A DNA stretch of 25,097 nt from an uncultured Selenomonadales bacterium (GTDB lineage: Bacteria; Bacillota_C; Negativicutes; Selenomonadales; Selenomonadaceae). The notes below the pieces were generated by a model, which saw only the letters and a program-made list of their open reading frames with translations, was not told the DNA's origin and ran no database searches. Below are positions 8,078 through 17,316 of the stretch, piece by piece (within the stretch, counting starts at the first letter, position 1; each line of letters begins with the position of its first letter). Where the stretch lies: the NCBI GenBank assembly GCA_937916025.1, contig CALGGX010000060.1:1-25097 (forward strand). The letters run 5' to 3'. The position numbers and the translations under genes were made by a program.

Positions 8078-9079
8078 TTGAAGAAAAAAATTCTCGCGGC
8101 GACGGCAATCGGCTTGTCGTTGATGTTGACATGCTTCGCGGCACCGAACGATCCGCCTTCGGAGATCAGTGCCGATGAGCTCGAGTATGACATGGAAACC
8201 GGACTTGCGCACGCGAGCGGCAGTGTTCAAATCAAGCGCGGAAAAAATTCTGCCGATCCGAAGTCTGAAGATGCTTCGCTTGCCGCCGATCAAGTCGATT
8301 ACAATATGAATGACGGCACGATCCAAGCCGAAGGCAATGTCCTGCTCCGATACGGCACGGGCATGGCGACGGGCAGTCGCGCGATGTACAATACCGAAAA
8401 TCAATCGGCGTATTTGATCGGCAACGTGATTGTCGTGCGCGACGGCTTCCGATTGACTTGCAATCAATTGATCAACGACGGCTACGGTCACATGCAGGCG
8501 GACGGCAACGTTTACGCCGAACAGAAAGTCGAGCCGACGCCCGAAAAACCGGCGGGCGATCTTCGGACGTTCACGGGCGAGCACGTCGATTATTATCCCG
8601 ACGATCGACAGCATTTCGTGATTCCGAGCGGCGGCATTGCGAAGTCGAATGACGGCACGTTCAGCGCGGATTTCATGGAAGGTTGGCTCGACGAACAGTA
8701 TTATTACGGCGAGGGCAACGCGCATCTGGTGAGTCCGCCGAAGCAATTGGAAGCGGGCGGCGATCGGATCGATTATTATGCGGCTGAAAACGGCAAAGCG
8801 GTTTTGACCGGCAACGCTTGGGCAGTGCAAGAGAACAACACTTTGCGCGGGCGTCGAGTGACGGTGTATCTCGCGGACGAGCCGAAGAAGCCGTTGATGA
8901 AGCCGAATTCCAATCAGACGGTTCTCCCGCTCGATCCGAATTCGGATAAAGCAACCGCGATGCCGTTTGAATCGCTCAAAAAGCCGAGCGAACCTCTTGT
9001 CGAAACTCCGATTGAAACTCCTGCCGAGGCTCCGATTGATCAGAAAATCGAAACCTATTCTGCAGACGAAAATTCATGA
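8075..9079 (+). CDS. LptA/OstA-like LPS-transport periplasmic protein
   Basis: This 334-residue protein starts with a clear signal peptide (MLKKKILAATAIGLSLML, then CFAA). Its repeating beta-strand pattern is of the OstA/LptA type: 'ISADELEYDMETGLAHASGSVQI', then 'DQVDYNMNDGTIQAEGNVLL' and 'AMYNTENQSAYLIGNV'. A second LptA-like block lies near 225-270 (GGDRIDYYAAENGKAVLTGN). The last 50 residues are a Pro/Glu-rich, probably disordered tail. LptA-family proteins bridge lipopolysaccharide transport across the periplasm, so the gene supports a diderm host. It is longer than E. coli LptA (185 residues), consistent with extra OstA repeats. A GGGAG ribosome-binding site precedes the ATG by 9 bases. 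The DUF4422 gene follows after 12 bases, forming an operon. Confidence 0.85.
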   Translation: MLKKKILAATAIGLSLMLTCFAAPNDPPSEISADELEYDMETGLAHASGSVQIKRGKNSADPKSEDASLAADQVDYNMNDGTIQAEGNVLLRYGTGMATGSRAMYNTENQSAYLIGNVIVVRDGFRLTCNQLINDGYGHMQADGNVYAEQKVEPTPEKPAGDLRTFTGEHVDYYPDDRQHFVIPSGGIAKSNDGTFSADFMEGWLDEQYYYGEGNAHLVSPPKQLEAGGDRIDYYAAENGKAVLTGNAWAVQENNTLRGRRVTVYLADEPKKPLMKPNSNQTVLPLDPNSDKATAMPFESLKKPSEPLVETPIETPAEAPIDQKIETYSADENS

Positions 9080-9094
9080 CCGGGAGCGTGAATG

Positions 9095-10561
9095 ATGAAT
9101 AAAACAGGCTACGTGCCAAAAGTGTTGATCGTCGGAAACGTCGAGGAATTTCGAGCGCGGCTCCGCGCAAACCAAGCGGCGGAGGTCGTCGGTAACCTTG
9201 CAATCGGACGCAAAGATCGAAAAATGCTCCTTGACAATCAACCGATTGACTTGCAAAAACTTAAGGATATGTCGAATTCCGGCGTTTTCGATTACATTGT
9301 GTTTCTTGACAATCTTGATTATTGGCGGCATGCGTCGTATCTTCAGCAAAATGCAATTCATCCCACGCGAACGATGACGGCTGATTATTTCGAGTACAAC
9401 GTCGGCGATCGATTTTATTCGCACGCCAATGATGAGTTGCTGTTTAAATTGCTGTATAAATTGAAGATGCGCTCGCTCTTGGATGCGGACGGATATTTCG
9501 CTGAGGGGCAACGTTACGTCAAGCCGCATGCTTTGGAAAAATTGCGAATTGACGGCTTGCAAAATTCTGCCGGAAATTATCCGATCCGCGATAATTTTTA
9601 TGACAGAATATACGCGTCGACGGCGGATTGCCGCTTCCGACATTACGACATGATTTTGTTGACAGCCGAGCGCAACGGCAATGATCTCCGCGCGGATTTT
9701 TCGGCAATGCGGGATATGGCGGATCGAGTTCTCGTCTTTGCGCGTCGTACGTCCGATGCGGCAAAAATTCTGCCGAAAGCTGTTGCAAACGGCGTCAACG
9801 GCAATTGGTATTTATTGCAGAAACTCCGCTCGAATGACGAGTTGTCAATTTACGTCGTCACGCATAAAAAACATTCGCTCACCGAGTTGCCGAACGGTTA
9901 CGTAACGATCCATGCGGGGCGCGCGCTTGGAACCGATCTCGGCTACATCGGCGATGACACCGGCGACAACATTTCGACGCTCAATCCGTACCTTAATGAA
10001 TTGACCGCGCTGTATTGGATCTGGAAAAATGTTCGGCAGGAATTTGTCGGCATCGCGCATTATCGGCGATTTTTTTCAAACAAGCCGAGCGTCGAATTCA
10101 ACGCGCAAAATATTTTGACGGGCGAGCAGGCACGGGAGATTTTGAGAGATTATGACATGATTGTCGGCGCGGAAGCAATGTTTCCTTCAAACACTCAACG
10201 TTGCGTGATGGTTTATGACGCGGAATATGACGAGCAACTCTCGCGCAAGGCAATCGATCTGATCAAAAAAATGCTCGAACGCCATCAACCGGAGTATGTC
10301 GACTCGTTCGAGCAAATTATGCATGGGCAATGCCTGTTTCCGTGCAGTATGATGATCACTCGGAAATATGTTTTCGACGCGTATTGTCAATGGTTGTTCT
10401 CGTTCATTCTGCCGTCGTTTGCGGAATTTAAAAATGTGCTCGAGAACGTATCGGTACGTCGAAAGAGAATTTTGGGCTTCGTTGCCGAGCGAATGTTCGG
10501 CGTGTGGCTTCTGAAAAATCGATTGCGACTCCGCGAGTTGCCGATCATGGTTGATCAGTGA
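9095..10561 (+). CDS. DUF4422 glycosyltransferase-like protein with an N-terminal extension
   Basis: The C-terminal half (about 251-480) is a DUF4422 domain, recognised from LSIYVVTHKK, NPYLNELTALYWIWKN, VGIAHYRRFF and RILGFVAERMFGVWLL. This family occurs in capsule/LPS loci and is thought to be glycosyltransferase-like. The first 250 residues form a separate, unrecognised module opening with a Rossmann-like strand (PKVLIVGN) and a second similar pattern near 185 (YDMILLTAERNG). No signal peptide or membrane segment is visible. ATG codons at 9092 and 9095 are both possible; I prefer 9095 because GGGAG at 9082-9086 is then 8 bases away. It is probably co-transcribed with the lptA-like gene. 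Its 3' end overlaps the convergent glycosyltransferase gene by 17 bases. Confidence 0.85.
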   Translation: MNKTGYVPKVLIVGNVEEFRARLRANQAAEVVGNLAIGRKDRKMLLDNQPIDLQKLKDMSNSGVFDYIVFLDNLDYWRHASYLQQNAIHPTRTMTADYFEYNVGDRFYSHANDELLFKLLYKLKMRSLLDADGYFAEGQRYVKPHALEKLRIDGLQNSAGNYPIRDNFYDRIYASTADCRFRHYDMILLTAERNGNDLRADFSAMRDMADRVLVFARRTSDAAKILPKAVANGVNGNWYLLQKLRSNDELSIYVVTHKKHSLTELPNGYVTIHAGRALGTDLGYIGDDTGDNISTLNPYLNELTALYWIWKNVRQEFVGIAHYRRFFSNKPSVEFNAQNILTGEQAREILRDYDMIVGAEAMFPSNTQRCVMVYDAEYDEQLSRKAIDLIKKMLERHQPEYVDSFEQIMHGQCLFPCSMMITRKYVFDAYCQWLFSFILPSFAEFKNVLENVSVRRKRILGFVAERMFGVWLLKNRLRLRELPIMVDQ

Positions 10562-11633
10562 GCTTGCCGCCGTCAAGGGTTGCGAGTTCGGATTTGAGTT
10601 TTGCGAGCTGTTGACGCGTATCGACAAGACTTGCGCGATAAAAATTCGCGTAACTGAAGAGATATCCGATCAGCTCCGTCGAAAATTCCGGATGCTCCGC
10701 AAATTCCCGTTGCACGATCGAATTTACCATCGCCGGAGTTGCTTTTCGATACAGTCGATCCGTCCAATGAAACACCTGCTGAATGTAGAAATCACGAACC
10801 AAAAATTGATACTTCGGATGTTGTTTGAAAAAATCGAGCCCGTTCATGAATTCTTCCATGACATTCAATCCGTCGACGAGGATCGTCACCCATTTTTTGA
10901 CAAACTTCGCGGCGGATAATTTGTCTCGCGTCATCGAGCCTTCGCGCAATCGATAGATGTTGTAAATCGTCGGAATGCGGACGTATTTTTTTGTAAGGCA
11001 GAGACATTTGAAACTGAAAACGAGATCGCTCGACGCCGGCAGATTCGGCAATTCGATTTGATTTTCGACAATAAAATCGCGGCGAAAAAATTTGCTCCAA
11101 TGGAACCAAAAAAAACGTGATTGGGCGTAAAGTTTCATGCGCTCGGCGAGATCGTCCGTGACGAACGTCGGCTTGTCGACAAAGTTGCCGCTTTCGGACG
11201 TTTCGATTTTGAGTTTGGTGTTTTTGTCGACAACATCCGCCTTTGTCGTAAAATATCTTTCGGCATGCAAAACATCGGCTTGCGTTTCTTCGGCAATGGC
11301 GTGGAGTTTTTCGAGCGCGTCTTTCATGATCATATCGTCGCTGTCGAGAATGAGAAGATACTTGCCGCGCGAAAGTCTGATGCCGGTATTTTTCGGAACA
11401 GCATCCCCGCCGGAATTTTTTTCGCGTTTGATCAAATGCATGCGTCCGTCAAATCGTTCGACGTAACTCTCGGCAATTTCGACACTTCGATCGGTCGAGC
11501 CGTCGTCGATCAGAATCAATTCAAAATCTTTGAAAGTCTGTGCGAGAATGCTGTCGAGAAATTGCCCGACATACTTTTCGACGTTGTAAGTCGGAGCGAC
11601 TATCGACACTTCCGGAATGAGTTGTTTATTCAT
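10545..11633 (-). CDS. Family 2 glycosyltransferase (GT2), paralogue 1
   Basis: The 362-residue protein has a GT-A fold GT2 domain in its first ~110 residues: VSIVAPTYNVEKYV at the N-terminus, DDGSTD, then DSDD as the metal-binding DxD-type motif. The remaining ~250 residues contain a conserved block (EEFMNGLDFFKQHPKY) shared with the GT2 genes at 12567 and 13578. It ends in a short coiled-coil-like helix. It is probably a cytoplasmic, membrane-associated enzyme adding a sugar to a surface glycan. An AAAGGAA ribosome-binding site precedes the ATG. It is the last gene of the minus-strand glycan operon, 15 bases after licD-like, and overlaps the DUF4422 gene tail to tail. Confidence 0.92.
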   Translation of the reverse strand: MNKQLIPEVSIVAPTYNVEKYVGQFLDSILAQTFKDFELILIDDGSTDRSVEIAESYVERFDGRMHLIKREKNSGGDAVPKNTGIRLSRGKYLLILDSDDMIMKDALEKLHAIAEETQADVLHAERYFTTKADVVDKNTKLKIETSESGNFVDKPTFVTDDLAERMKLYAQSRFFWFHWSKFFRRDFIVENQIELPNLPASSDLVFSFKCLCLTKKYVRIPTIYNIYRLREGSMTRDKLSAAKFVKKWVTILVDGLNVMEEFMNGLDFFKQHPKYQFLVRDFYIQQVFHWTDRLYRKATPAMVNSIVQREFAEHPEFSTELIGYLFSYANFYRASLVDTRQQLAKLKSELATLDGGKLTDQP

Positions 11634-11648
11634 TCTGAATTCCTTTCG

Positions 11649-12551
11649 TTACAACCGCATGTTTGAGATGAGATCGAGATACGATCGATCGGTGTCGAAA
11701 ATCACCGGCACGTGGATCGGGGCTTTGTTTTGCGGTGTCATGTAATCTTCGCCGTAGTAACAGCGCAAGAGCGAGTCTGCATCGCCCGGAATCGGAAATG
11801 TCATGCCCTCGAACTCCGCCGTCTTCGTTTCCGAAATCCATTCGCGACGGACACTTCGATTGGCTTCGACTTTTCGATTGAATGCCAACGGCGAAACGAT
11901 TTCCGTCGGCTCGTTCTCGAAACGCGCGGCGCATGCGTCAAACAGGCTGCAGATGTGCAATAAATTCTCGAATCGAATGATGTTTTGATTTGTCTGTTTT
12001 ACGAAAATCGGCTTCGGCACGGGATTTTCGAGCATGCGATCCATCAGCTTCCAATAATATTCCAATTCTTGTTCCTGCCGCCGCAATTTCTGCTCGTCTT
12101 CCGTAACGGCATCCCACACGAATATGTCAATGAAAATGCCTTGATTGAATTTCACCGTCAAAAATTCATCGCTGAGTGCGCCGCAGGTTTTTGAATTTCG
12201 CAATTGCGCATGTCCCCGGCGATAAAACATGTCGGTGTAAGCGTGCTGAAAGAAATACGGATGATGAAACGCGTCCGGCGCAATCGACAAGAGTTTGTTG
12301 TAATCCGCGCGGAGCATGACAACATCGATGTCGTCATCCCACGGAATGAAGCCGCCGTGTCGGATTGCTCCGAGCAAAGTGCCGCCGTCGATGAAATATT
12401 TCAGCCCGTGTTTTCGACAGACCTGATCAAATTCATGAAGCAGGTCAAGTTCGATTGCCCAGACTTCTTTGCGTTTCCGAGTAATGTAAAAGCCGCATTT
12501 TTCCTCCTCTCGGAAGAAAGACGCGGCGAATTTCAATTTCGTTTCGATCAT
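11649..12551 (-). CDS. LicD family phosphotransferase
   Basis: The 300-residue protein carries the full LicD signature near its N-terminus: DGGTLLGAIRHGGFIPWDDDIDV (key residues G56-G57-T58 and D72-D73-D74-x-D76, as in the nucleotidyltransferase-like metal site). LicD-family enzymes transfer phosphocholine or similar phospho-substituents to lipooligosaccharide, teichoic acid or capsule. No choline uptake or activation genes (licABC) are in the window, so the substituent cannot be assigned. The ATG start has a GAGG ribosome-binding site 8 bases upstream. Gaps to both neighbours are 15 bases, indicating an operon. Confidence 0.93.
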   Translation of the reverse strand: MIETKLKFAASFFREEEKCGFYITRKRKEVWAIELDLLHEFDQVCRKHGLKYFIDGGTLLGAIRHGGFIPWDDDIDVVMLRADYNKLLSIAPDAFHHPYFFQHAYTDMFYRRGHAQLRNSKTCGALSDEFLTVKFNQGIFIDIFVWDAVTEDEQKLRRQEQELEYYWKLMDRMLENPVPKPIFVKQTNQNIIRFENLLHICSLFDACAARFENEPTEIVSPLAFNRKVEANRSVRREWISETKTAEFEGMTFPIPGDADSLLRCYYGEDYMTPQNKAPIHVPVIFDTDRSYLDLISNMRL

Positions 12552-12566
12552 TGAAAAAAAACCTCG

Positions 12567-13571
12567 TCAAATTGTTTTGGCAGTTGAAATGAAATATGCG
12601 AGCGGCACTTCCAAGCCGTGCGGATTGAGTTGCAATCGCTGAAGGAGCGCGTTGAAAATTTCATGCTCGGGATGATCTTTGAGTACTGCGCCGATCGTTT
12701 CAAAGCAACGTTCCGTAAAAAATTGCAATTCTTTGTGTCGGAGTTTCGGATTTTGTTTGAAGAAGTCAAACCGGCGCATGAACTCGTCCATGGCGTTGAT
12801 GCCGTCGATGAAGACTTTCAGCCATTTCGTGAAGATCGCGCTGTCGCCGCCGCCGATCTTCGATGCCGAATTCGGACGAACGCGAATGATATTGACGACA
12901 TACGGCACGCGGACGTATCGTTTTGAATGACACAGGCATTTAAAACAGAAGATCAGATCTTCGTAATACGGAATGTCGGTAAACTCAATCTTATTGTCGA
13001 TCAGTAAATCGCGGCGGAATGTTTTGATGCAAGGTGACCAATAAAAACGCTTTTTGCAATGCAGACGAATGCGTTCGGAAAGATCGTTCGTTTCGACGAC
13101 CGCCTCTTTGACAAAGGCTTTGCGCGACTCGTTTGTGGCGATCTTCATTTCCTTTGCATCGAAACGCCCCGTTCCGTCGTCATTGAACAGGAAAAATTTT
13201 TCCAGATGCAAAACGTCCGCACCGGTCTGTTCGGATTCATTAAAGAGAATGGTGAACGCCTCGGGGATCAGCATGTCGTCGGCGTCGAGAAAAACGACAT
13301 ATTTTCCGCGCGCGAGCTTCAGAGCTTCATTGCGAGGAAGAGCCGCACCGCCGGCGTTGGTGTCGCGTTTGAGCAGCTGAAGTCTGCCGTCGAAATGCGG
13401 CATGAGTTTTTCGACTTCGCCAATCGAGCCGTCGGTCGAGCAATCGTCGATCACGATTGCTTCAAAATCCTGCAATTTCTGTGTAAGGACGCTGACGAGA
13501 CACTGTCGAATGTATATTTCGCTGTTATACATCGGAATGATCACGGAGATTGCGGGTTCTTTTTCATTCAA
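12567..13571 (-). CDS. Family 2 glycosyltransferase (GT2), paralogue 2
   Basis: This 334-residue GT2 enzyme has AISVIIPMYNSEIYI, DDCSTD and DADD in the GT-A domain. A C-terminal block (DEFMRRFDFFKQNPK) is related to its two neighbours. The start is a TTG at 13571: the conserved GT2 strand begins only seven residues later and there is no in-frame ATG before it. The nearby ATG at 13567 is out of frame. The best ribosome-binding site (GGGAAG) is rather far upstream and overlaps the end of the preceding gene, so expression may depend on translational coupling. It lies within the glycan operon. Substrate unknown. Confidence 0.9.
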   Translation of the reverse strand: MNEKEPAISVIIPMYNSEIYIRQCLVSVLTQKLQDFEAIVIDDCSTDGSIGEVEKLMPHFDGRLQLLKRDTNAGGAALPRNEALKLARGKYVVFLDADDMLIPEAFTILFNESEQTGADVLHLEKFFLFNDDGTGRFDAKEMKIATNESRKAFVKEAVVETNDLSERIRLHCKKRFYWSPCIKTFRRDLLIDNKIEFTDIPYYEDLIFCFKCLCHSKRYVRVPYVVNIIRVRPNSASKIGGGDSAIFTKWLKVFIDGINAMDEFMRRFDFFKQNPKLRHKELQFFTERCFETIGAVLKDHPEHEIFNALLQRLQLNPHGLEVPLAYFISTAKTI

Positions 13572-13577
13572 GGCAAA

Positions 13578-14657
13578 TCACTTCCCGAGTAATTTTCTGA
13601 TCTCTTCGACCTGCTGTTGCAGAGCGGTAACTTTTTGCTGAATTTGCGAGAGCTGAAAACGCTGAACGTTCGTCTGATTGAAGAGATAACTCATCAATGC
13701 CGCATTGCTGCCCAATTCTTCGGCAAATTCTTTGTGCAGGATCGACTCCATAACATGCGGAGGTGTTTTCGAGCACACGTCAATTGTCTGATTCAAATGC
13801 GATTGCACGAAGAAATTGATCGCCATGTGTTTATACTCCGTGTGCTGTTTGAAAAAATCCATGCCGTTCATGAAGTCGTCGAGGATTTTCGTGCCTTCTT
13901 TGATCGTGTTGATCGATTGATGGAAGTAATCTTCGACGGACGGAAAATTATGCGAATGAGAGTCCTTCCGAACGCGATAGAGATTGAAAATCGTCGGCAC
14001 TCGGACATATTTTTCCGCCAAGCAGAAGCAGTAGAAGCAGAACATCATGTCGTCGATGATTTTGACGTTCGGAAATTCCAGACAGTTTTTGGTGATGAAA
14101 TCGCGGCGGAAGAATTTATTCCAAACATTCCAAAGCAAACGCATTTGAGTGAAGAGTTTGATGCGCTCGCCGATATCGTAGGGAACGAATTCCGGCTTGG
14201 TTACGAACGGTCCGACTTCCCAACTCTTGATTGTGAGCGGAGATTTCTGATCGAGCTTTGAACCGGCGTTGTTGGTGCTCAAAAATCTTTCGGCGTGCAA
14301 AACATCGGCTTGCGTCTCTTCGGCGATTTTATACAGTTCTTCCAGCGCGGAGGCGGTAAACATGTCGTCGTTGTCGAGAAACGCGATATATTTTCCATGT
14401 GAAAAGCGCATGCCGACATTACGGGGAATCGCCGCGCCGCCGGAATTTTTTTCGCGCTTGAGAAGATGAAGTCTGCCGCCGAATTTTTCATTCATACCCT
14501 CGACAATCTCGACGGAGCGATCGGTCGAGCAGTCGTCGACGACGATCACTTCAAAGTCCTTGAATGTTTGCGCCGCGAGGCTGTCAAGGCAAGACTCAAT
14601 GTATTTTTCGGCGTTGTACATCGGAATGATCACGGAGATCAACGGCATTGTGCTCAA
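13578..14657 (-). CDS. Family 2 glycosyltransferase (GT2), paralogue 3
   Basis: The 359-residue GT2 protein has LISVIIPMYNAEKYI, DDCSTD and DNDD in the GT-A domain, and DDFMNGMDFFKQHTEY in the shared C-terminal region. A Gln-rich coiled coil (about 330-357) ends the protein. The likely start is TTG at 14657, 10 bases after GGGAG; the in-frame ATG at 14648 is possible but lies 19 bases from that site. It is 16 bases downstream of the GT4-HAD gene and 6 bases before the next GT2, inside the operon. Its closest relative in the window appears to be the GT2 at 10545-11633. Confidence 0.9.
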   Translation of the reverse strand: MSTMPLISVIIPMYNAEKYIESCLDSLAAQTFKDFEVIVVDDCSTDRSVEIVEGMNEKFGGRLHLLKREKNSGGAAIPRNVGMRFSHGKYIAFLDNDDMFTASALEELYKIAEETQADVLHAERFLSTNNAGSKLDQKSPLTIKSWEVGPFVTKPEFVPYDIGERIKLFTQMRLLWNVWNKFFRRDFITKNCLEFPNVKIIDDMMFCFYCFCLAEKYVRVPTIFNLYRVRKDSHSHNFPSVEDYFHQSINTIKEGTKILDDFMNGMDFFKQHTEYKHMAINFFVQSHLNQTIDVCSKTPPHVMESILHKEFAEELGSNAALMSYLFNQTNVQRFQLSQIQQKVTALQQQVEEIRKLLGK

Positions 14658-14673
14658 ATAAAAACATCTCCCG

Positions 14674-17307
14674 TTATTGTTTTTTTGCCGAACGCAACTT
14701 GGCTTCGATCACCTCCTGTAAATTATGCTGACTTCTGAAAATGCTTTGTTTTGCTTGAATATCGAAGGATAAAATCAGCAACTTCAGCAGCGAGAGTAAA
14801 TCTTCCGTGCGCTCGAGTTTTGACCGGCCGATTTTGGATTGCAGGACGATTTTCATGCACGTCTCAAACACGTCCAAATTTTCGGTGTCGTTAATGGCGG
14901 TAAAAGTGATCGCGGGGATGATTGTTTTGTCGAATTCGCCCGCTTTCAGCTTGATCGGCGAGTTGTGCGTCGCGCGATTGAAAAGCTCGACATTATCAAT
15001 GACAGGCAGAGCATCTTTAACGCGATCAAACAGGCAGAGATCGACTTTTTCAAACGCCCCTTGTGTGTGTGTGTCGGATAACGCATCTTTTATGCCGATC
15101 CAATCGTTTGCAATGAACTGTTGAAGTTGAGAATAGATTCCGACGGCGAGTTTATGTTCGAGCAGTATGCAAAGCAGGATCGAGTAATTCAATTTGGCGC
15201 GAGAACGCAACATACTCAAATTCGTGCCGGTGCCGAACAGATCGATCATCAGCGCGCGGCGTCCGTCGATCTCATTCGCAAAGTATTTGATCAAATCCTC
15301 TTCGGAGTTTTTCACCAGCTTGCGAGAGTAGTAGAGATAATCGTTCGCCGGAATCGGCTCGTTTCGATCCGACTTCAGCCGTCGATAAATCTGCCGCATG
15401 TAATACGTATCGCGTCCGCAAAAGCCGAGATACTCGAAGCCGTACGTTTTCTGCACTCTGTCAATCAACTGTGCGATCAACATCAGAATGCCGACGTTGA
15501 TCATGAACAGCGACCAATAATTGCGTTTGACTTCTTCGTCGAACGGATTTGCCAATCGCAATTCTCGGAGATACGCGCCGAACTCGAAGTCGATTTTCAG
15601 CAATTGAGTTTCGAGCGGCGTCGGACGGTTCGCCGTTGACCATGACGATTCCATTCCAAACTCGCGCGGCTTCTTTATATCAGAGACTTCATTATCGCCC
15701 GTGTGAAGAATGAACATTCCGTTGTTGCGAAGTCGTTGCCAAATTATTCCGCCCGTATCTGTCGCGGACGATATGAAAATTTCAACCGGCACGTTAAGTC
15801 CGCATTTTTCAAGCATCTGTCGAATTGTATCTTTCGGCAATTGCATATCCGAAATCAGCACGTCGCCGGAACGGACTTGATTGATGTTCTCCGCAATCGG
15901 AATCGCCTGTTCAAGCTCGACTTCGAGTTCCGTTTTTTGCCATTGCTCGACAGTTTTTTTGTCGAGTTTAAAAATTTGACTCATGACGTCATAAATATCG
16001 CTTTGCTTGAAATTGATGCCGATATTGCGAATAAGTTGTTCGGCATTTTGACGCATTTGCGCAAAGCCTTTGACGCCGAGTCGTTGCTCGACAATGTCGA
16101 AAATGCGATTCGGTTGCACGCATCTCCGAGCAATCAGCGTGTCGAAAATATCCCACGTTCTCAACATGCCATGCCCTTGAGCATCAATCATATCGGCAAT
16201 GTTTGCGCCGTTTCGGAAACGGGCGGTATTTGCCGCTTTCGATTGAATTTGTTTTCTGCCTTCCGGCGTGACAATGAATTGCAAAAAGCGTTTGAGCTCC
16301 TCTATTCCGCGATTAGGCGAGTCAAACGGCAAAAGCCAACCGCAATCGCAATTGGCAATGCGCTCCGAATGCGCGCCGATATTCAGCGCAAGTACGGGAT
16401 ATCCCGACAGGATCGCTTCGCTTGCCGTGTAGCAATAAGTATCGCACAGCATACTCATTACTGCCGTGATTGACGTTTCATATGACGCCAACAGTTCCGA
16501 TACTTTTTTGTTGTCGTATTTGCCGTGAACGTTGATGCCGGGACGCGCCGCACATCTTCCCAACACAATCAATTCAATCGGCAAACCGCGCATGCGAATG
16601 AACTCGTTCGCCGCCAGTAAGTGCAATTCATTTTTGTAGTGAGATACATCGCCCAAAAAGACAATTCTGATCTTATCACGCTCGGCGAATTGCGGTTTGA
16701 ATGTCTTTTTTAACGGCAGAGTCAATCGATGCGGACGAATTTCGATATGCAACAGCGGCAGATATTTTTTGATGATGTTTGCGGTGTAATTCGACGGCGA
16801 ATAAATGTGTTGCGCTCTCGACAAAAATTGACTGAACAGCATTCGATATTGATCGATATTCACGGACGGCAAACGCGCCGATGCAAAACTCATGCGGCAA
16901 AACGGATTTTTGACGTTATCCGCACAGAATTTTCCGAAACATGAAAACAACGGATGCGGGCAAATGCAGAAGTAGTCGTGAATGAAAACCGTATACGGCA
17001 ATTTCGATTGCTCGATCCAATTCATTATGAAAAGCAAATCGAATTCGATCAGATGATTGATAAAGATCGATGAGATCTTCAGATGTTGAGTCAAATTGGT
17101 AAGCGCGATCGCCTTCTTCTCGAATTTGAATGTCCGATTGAGACGACGATCGGTCAAGAGCAGTGTCTCGACATTGTTCTCGCGATGCTGTTCGAGCACA
17201 AAAACGCCTTTGCCGGAACAGTTTTCCGTAATGTACTGATCGAGAAAGACATACGAACCGCCGCCCCAACGCGCCGATACACTTATGATCAGAATATTTT
17301 CTTCCAT
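14674..17307 (-). CDS. GT4-type glycosyltransferase fused to a HAD-like hydrolase
   Basis: The 877-residue protein combines several modules. Residues 1-370 look like a GT-B (GT4-like) transferase: a Gly-rich N-terminus (SARWGGGSYVF), IRIVFLGDVSHYKN opening the second Rossmann domain, and TASEAILSGYPVLALNIGAHSE as the donor-site region. Residues 380-545 are HAD-like: WDIFDTL (D386, D389), ISDMQLP near 485, and GDNEVSD (537-543). Residues about 590-800 form a third region with CGRDTYYM and YYSRKLV, a pattern that accompanies such HAD proteins in polysaccharide loci. No membrane segment or signal peptide is visible. The ATG at 17307 has a GAGGTG ribosome-binding site overlapping the stop codon of the upstream gene. 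It probably adds and processes a sugar or phospho-sugar in the surface-glycan pathway; the substrate is unknown. Confidence 0.85.
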   Translation of the reverse strand: MEENILIISVSARWGGGSYVFLDQYITENCSGKGVFVLEQHRENNVETLLLTDRRLNRTFKFEKKAIALTNLTQHLKISSIFINHLIEFDLLFIMNWIEQSKLPYTVFIHDYFCICPHPLFSCFGKFCADNVKNPFCRMSFASARLPSVNIDQYRMLFSQFLSRAQHIYSPSNYTANIIKKYLPLLHIEIRPHRLTLPLKKTFKPQFAERDKIRIVFLGDVSHYKNELHLLAANEFIRMRGLPIELIVLGRCAARPGINVHGKYDNKKVSELLASYETSITAVMSMLCDTYCYTASEAILSGYPVLALNIGAHSERIANCDCGWLLPFDSPNRGIEELKRFLQFIVTPEGRKQIQSKAANTARFRNGANIADMIDAQGHGMLRTWDIFDTLIARRCVQPNRIFDIVEQRLGVKGFAQMRQNAEQLIRNIGINFKQSDIYDVMSQIFKLDKKTVEQWQKTELEVELEQAIPIAENINQVRSGDVLISDMQLPKDTIRQMLEKCGLNVPVEIFISSATDTGGIIWQRLRNNGMFILHTGDNEVSDIKKPREFGMESSWSTANRPTPLETQLLKIDFEFGAYLRELRLANPFDEEVKRNYWSLFMINVGILMLIAQLIDRVQKTYGFEYLGFCGRDTYYMRQIYRRLKSDRNEPIPANDYLYYSRKLVKNSEEDLIKYFANEIDGRRALMIDLFGTGTNLSMLRSRAKLNYSILLCILLEHKLAVGIYSQLQQFIANDWIGIKDALSDTHTQGAFEKVDLCLFDRVKDALPVIDNVELFNRATHNSPIKLKAGEFDKTIIPAITFTAINDTENLDVFETCMKIVLQSKIGRSKLERTEDLLSLLKLLILSFDIQAKQSIFRSQHNLQEVIEAKLRSAKKQ

Positions 17308-17316
17308 TTATTCACC

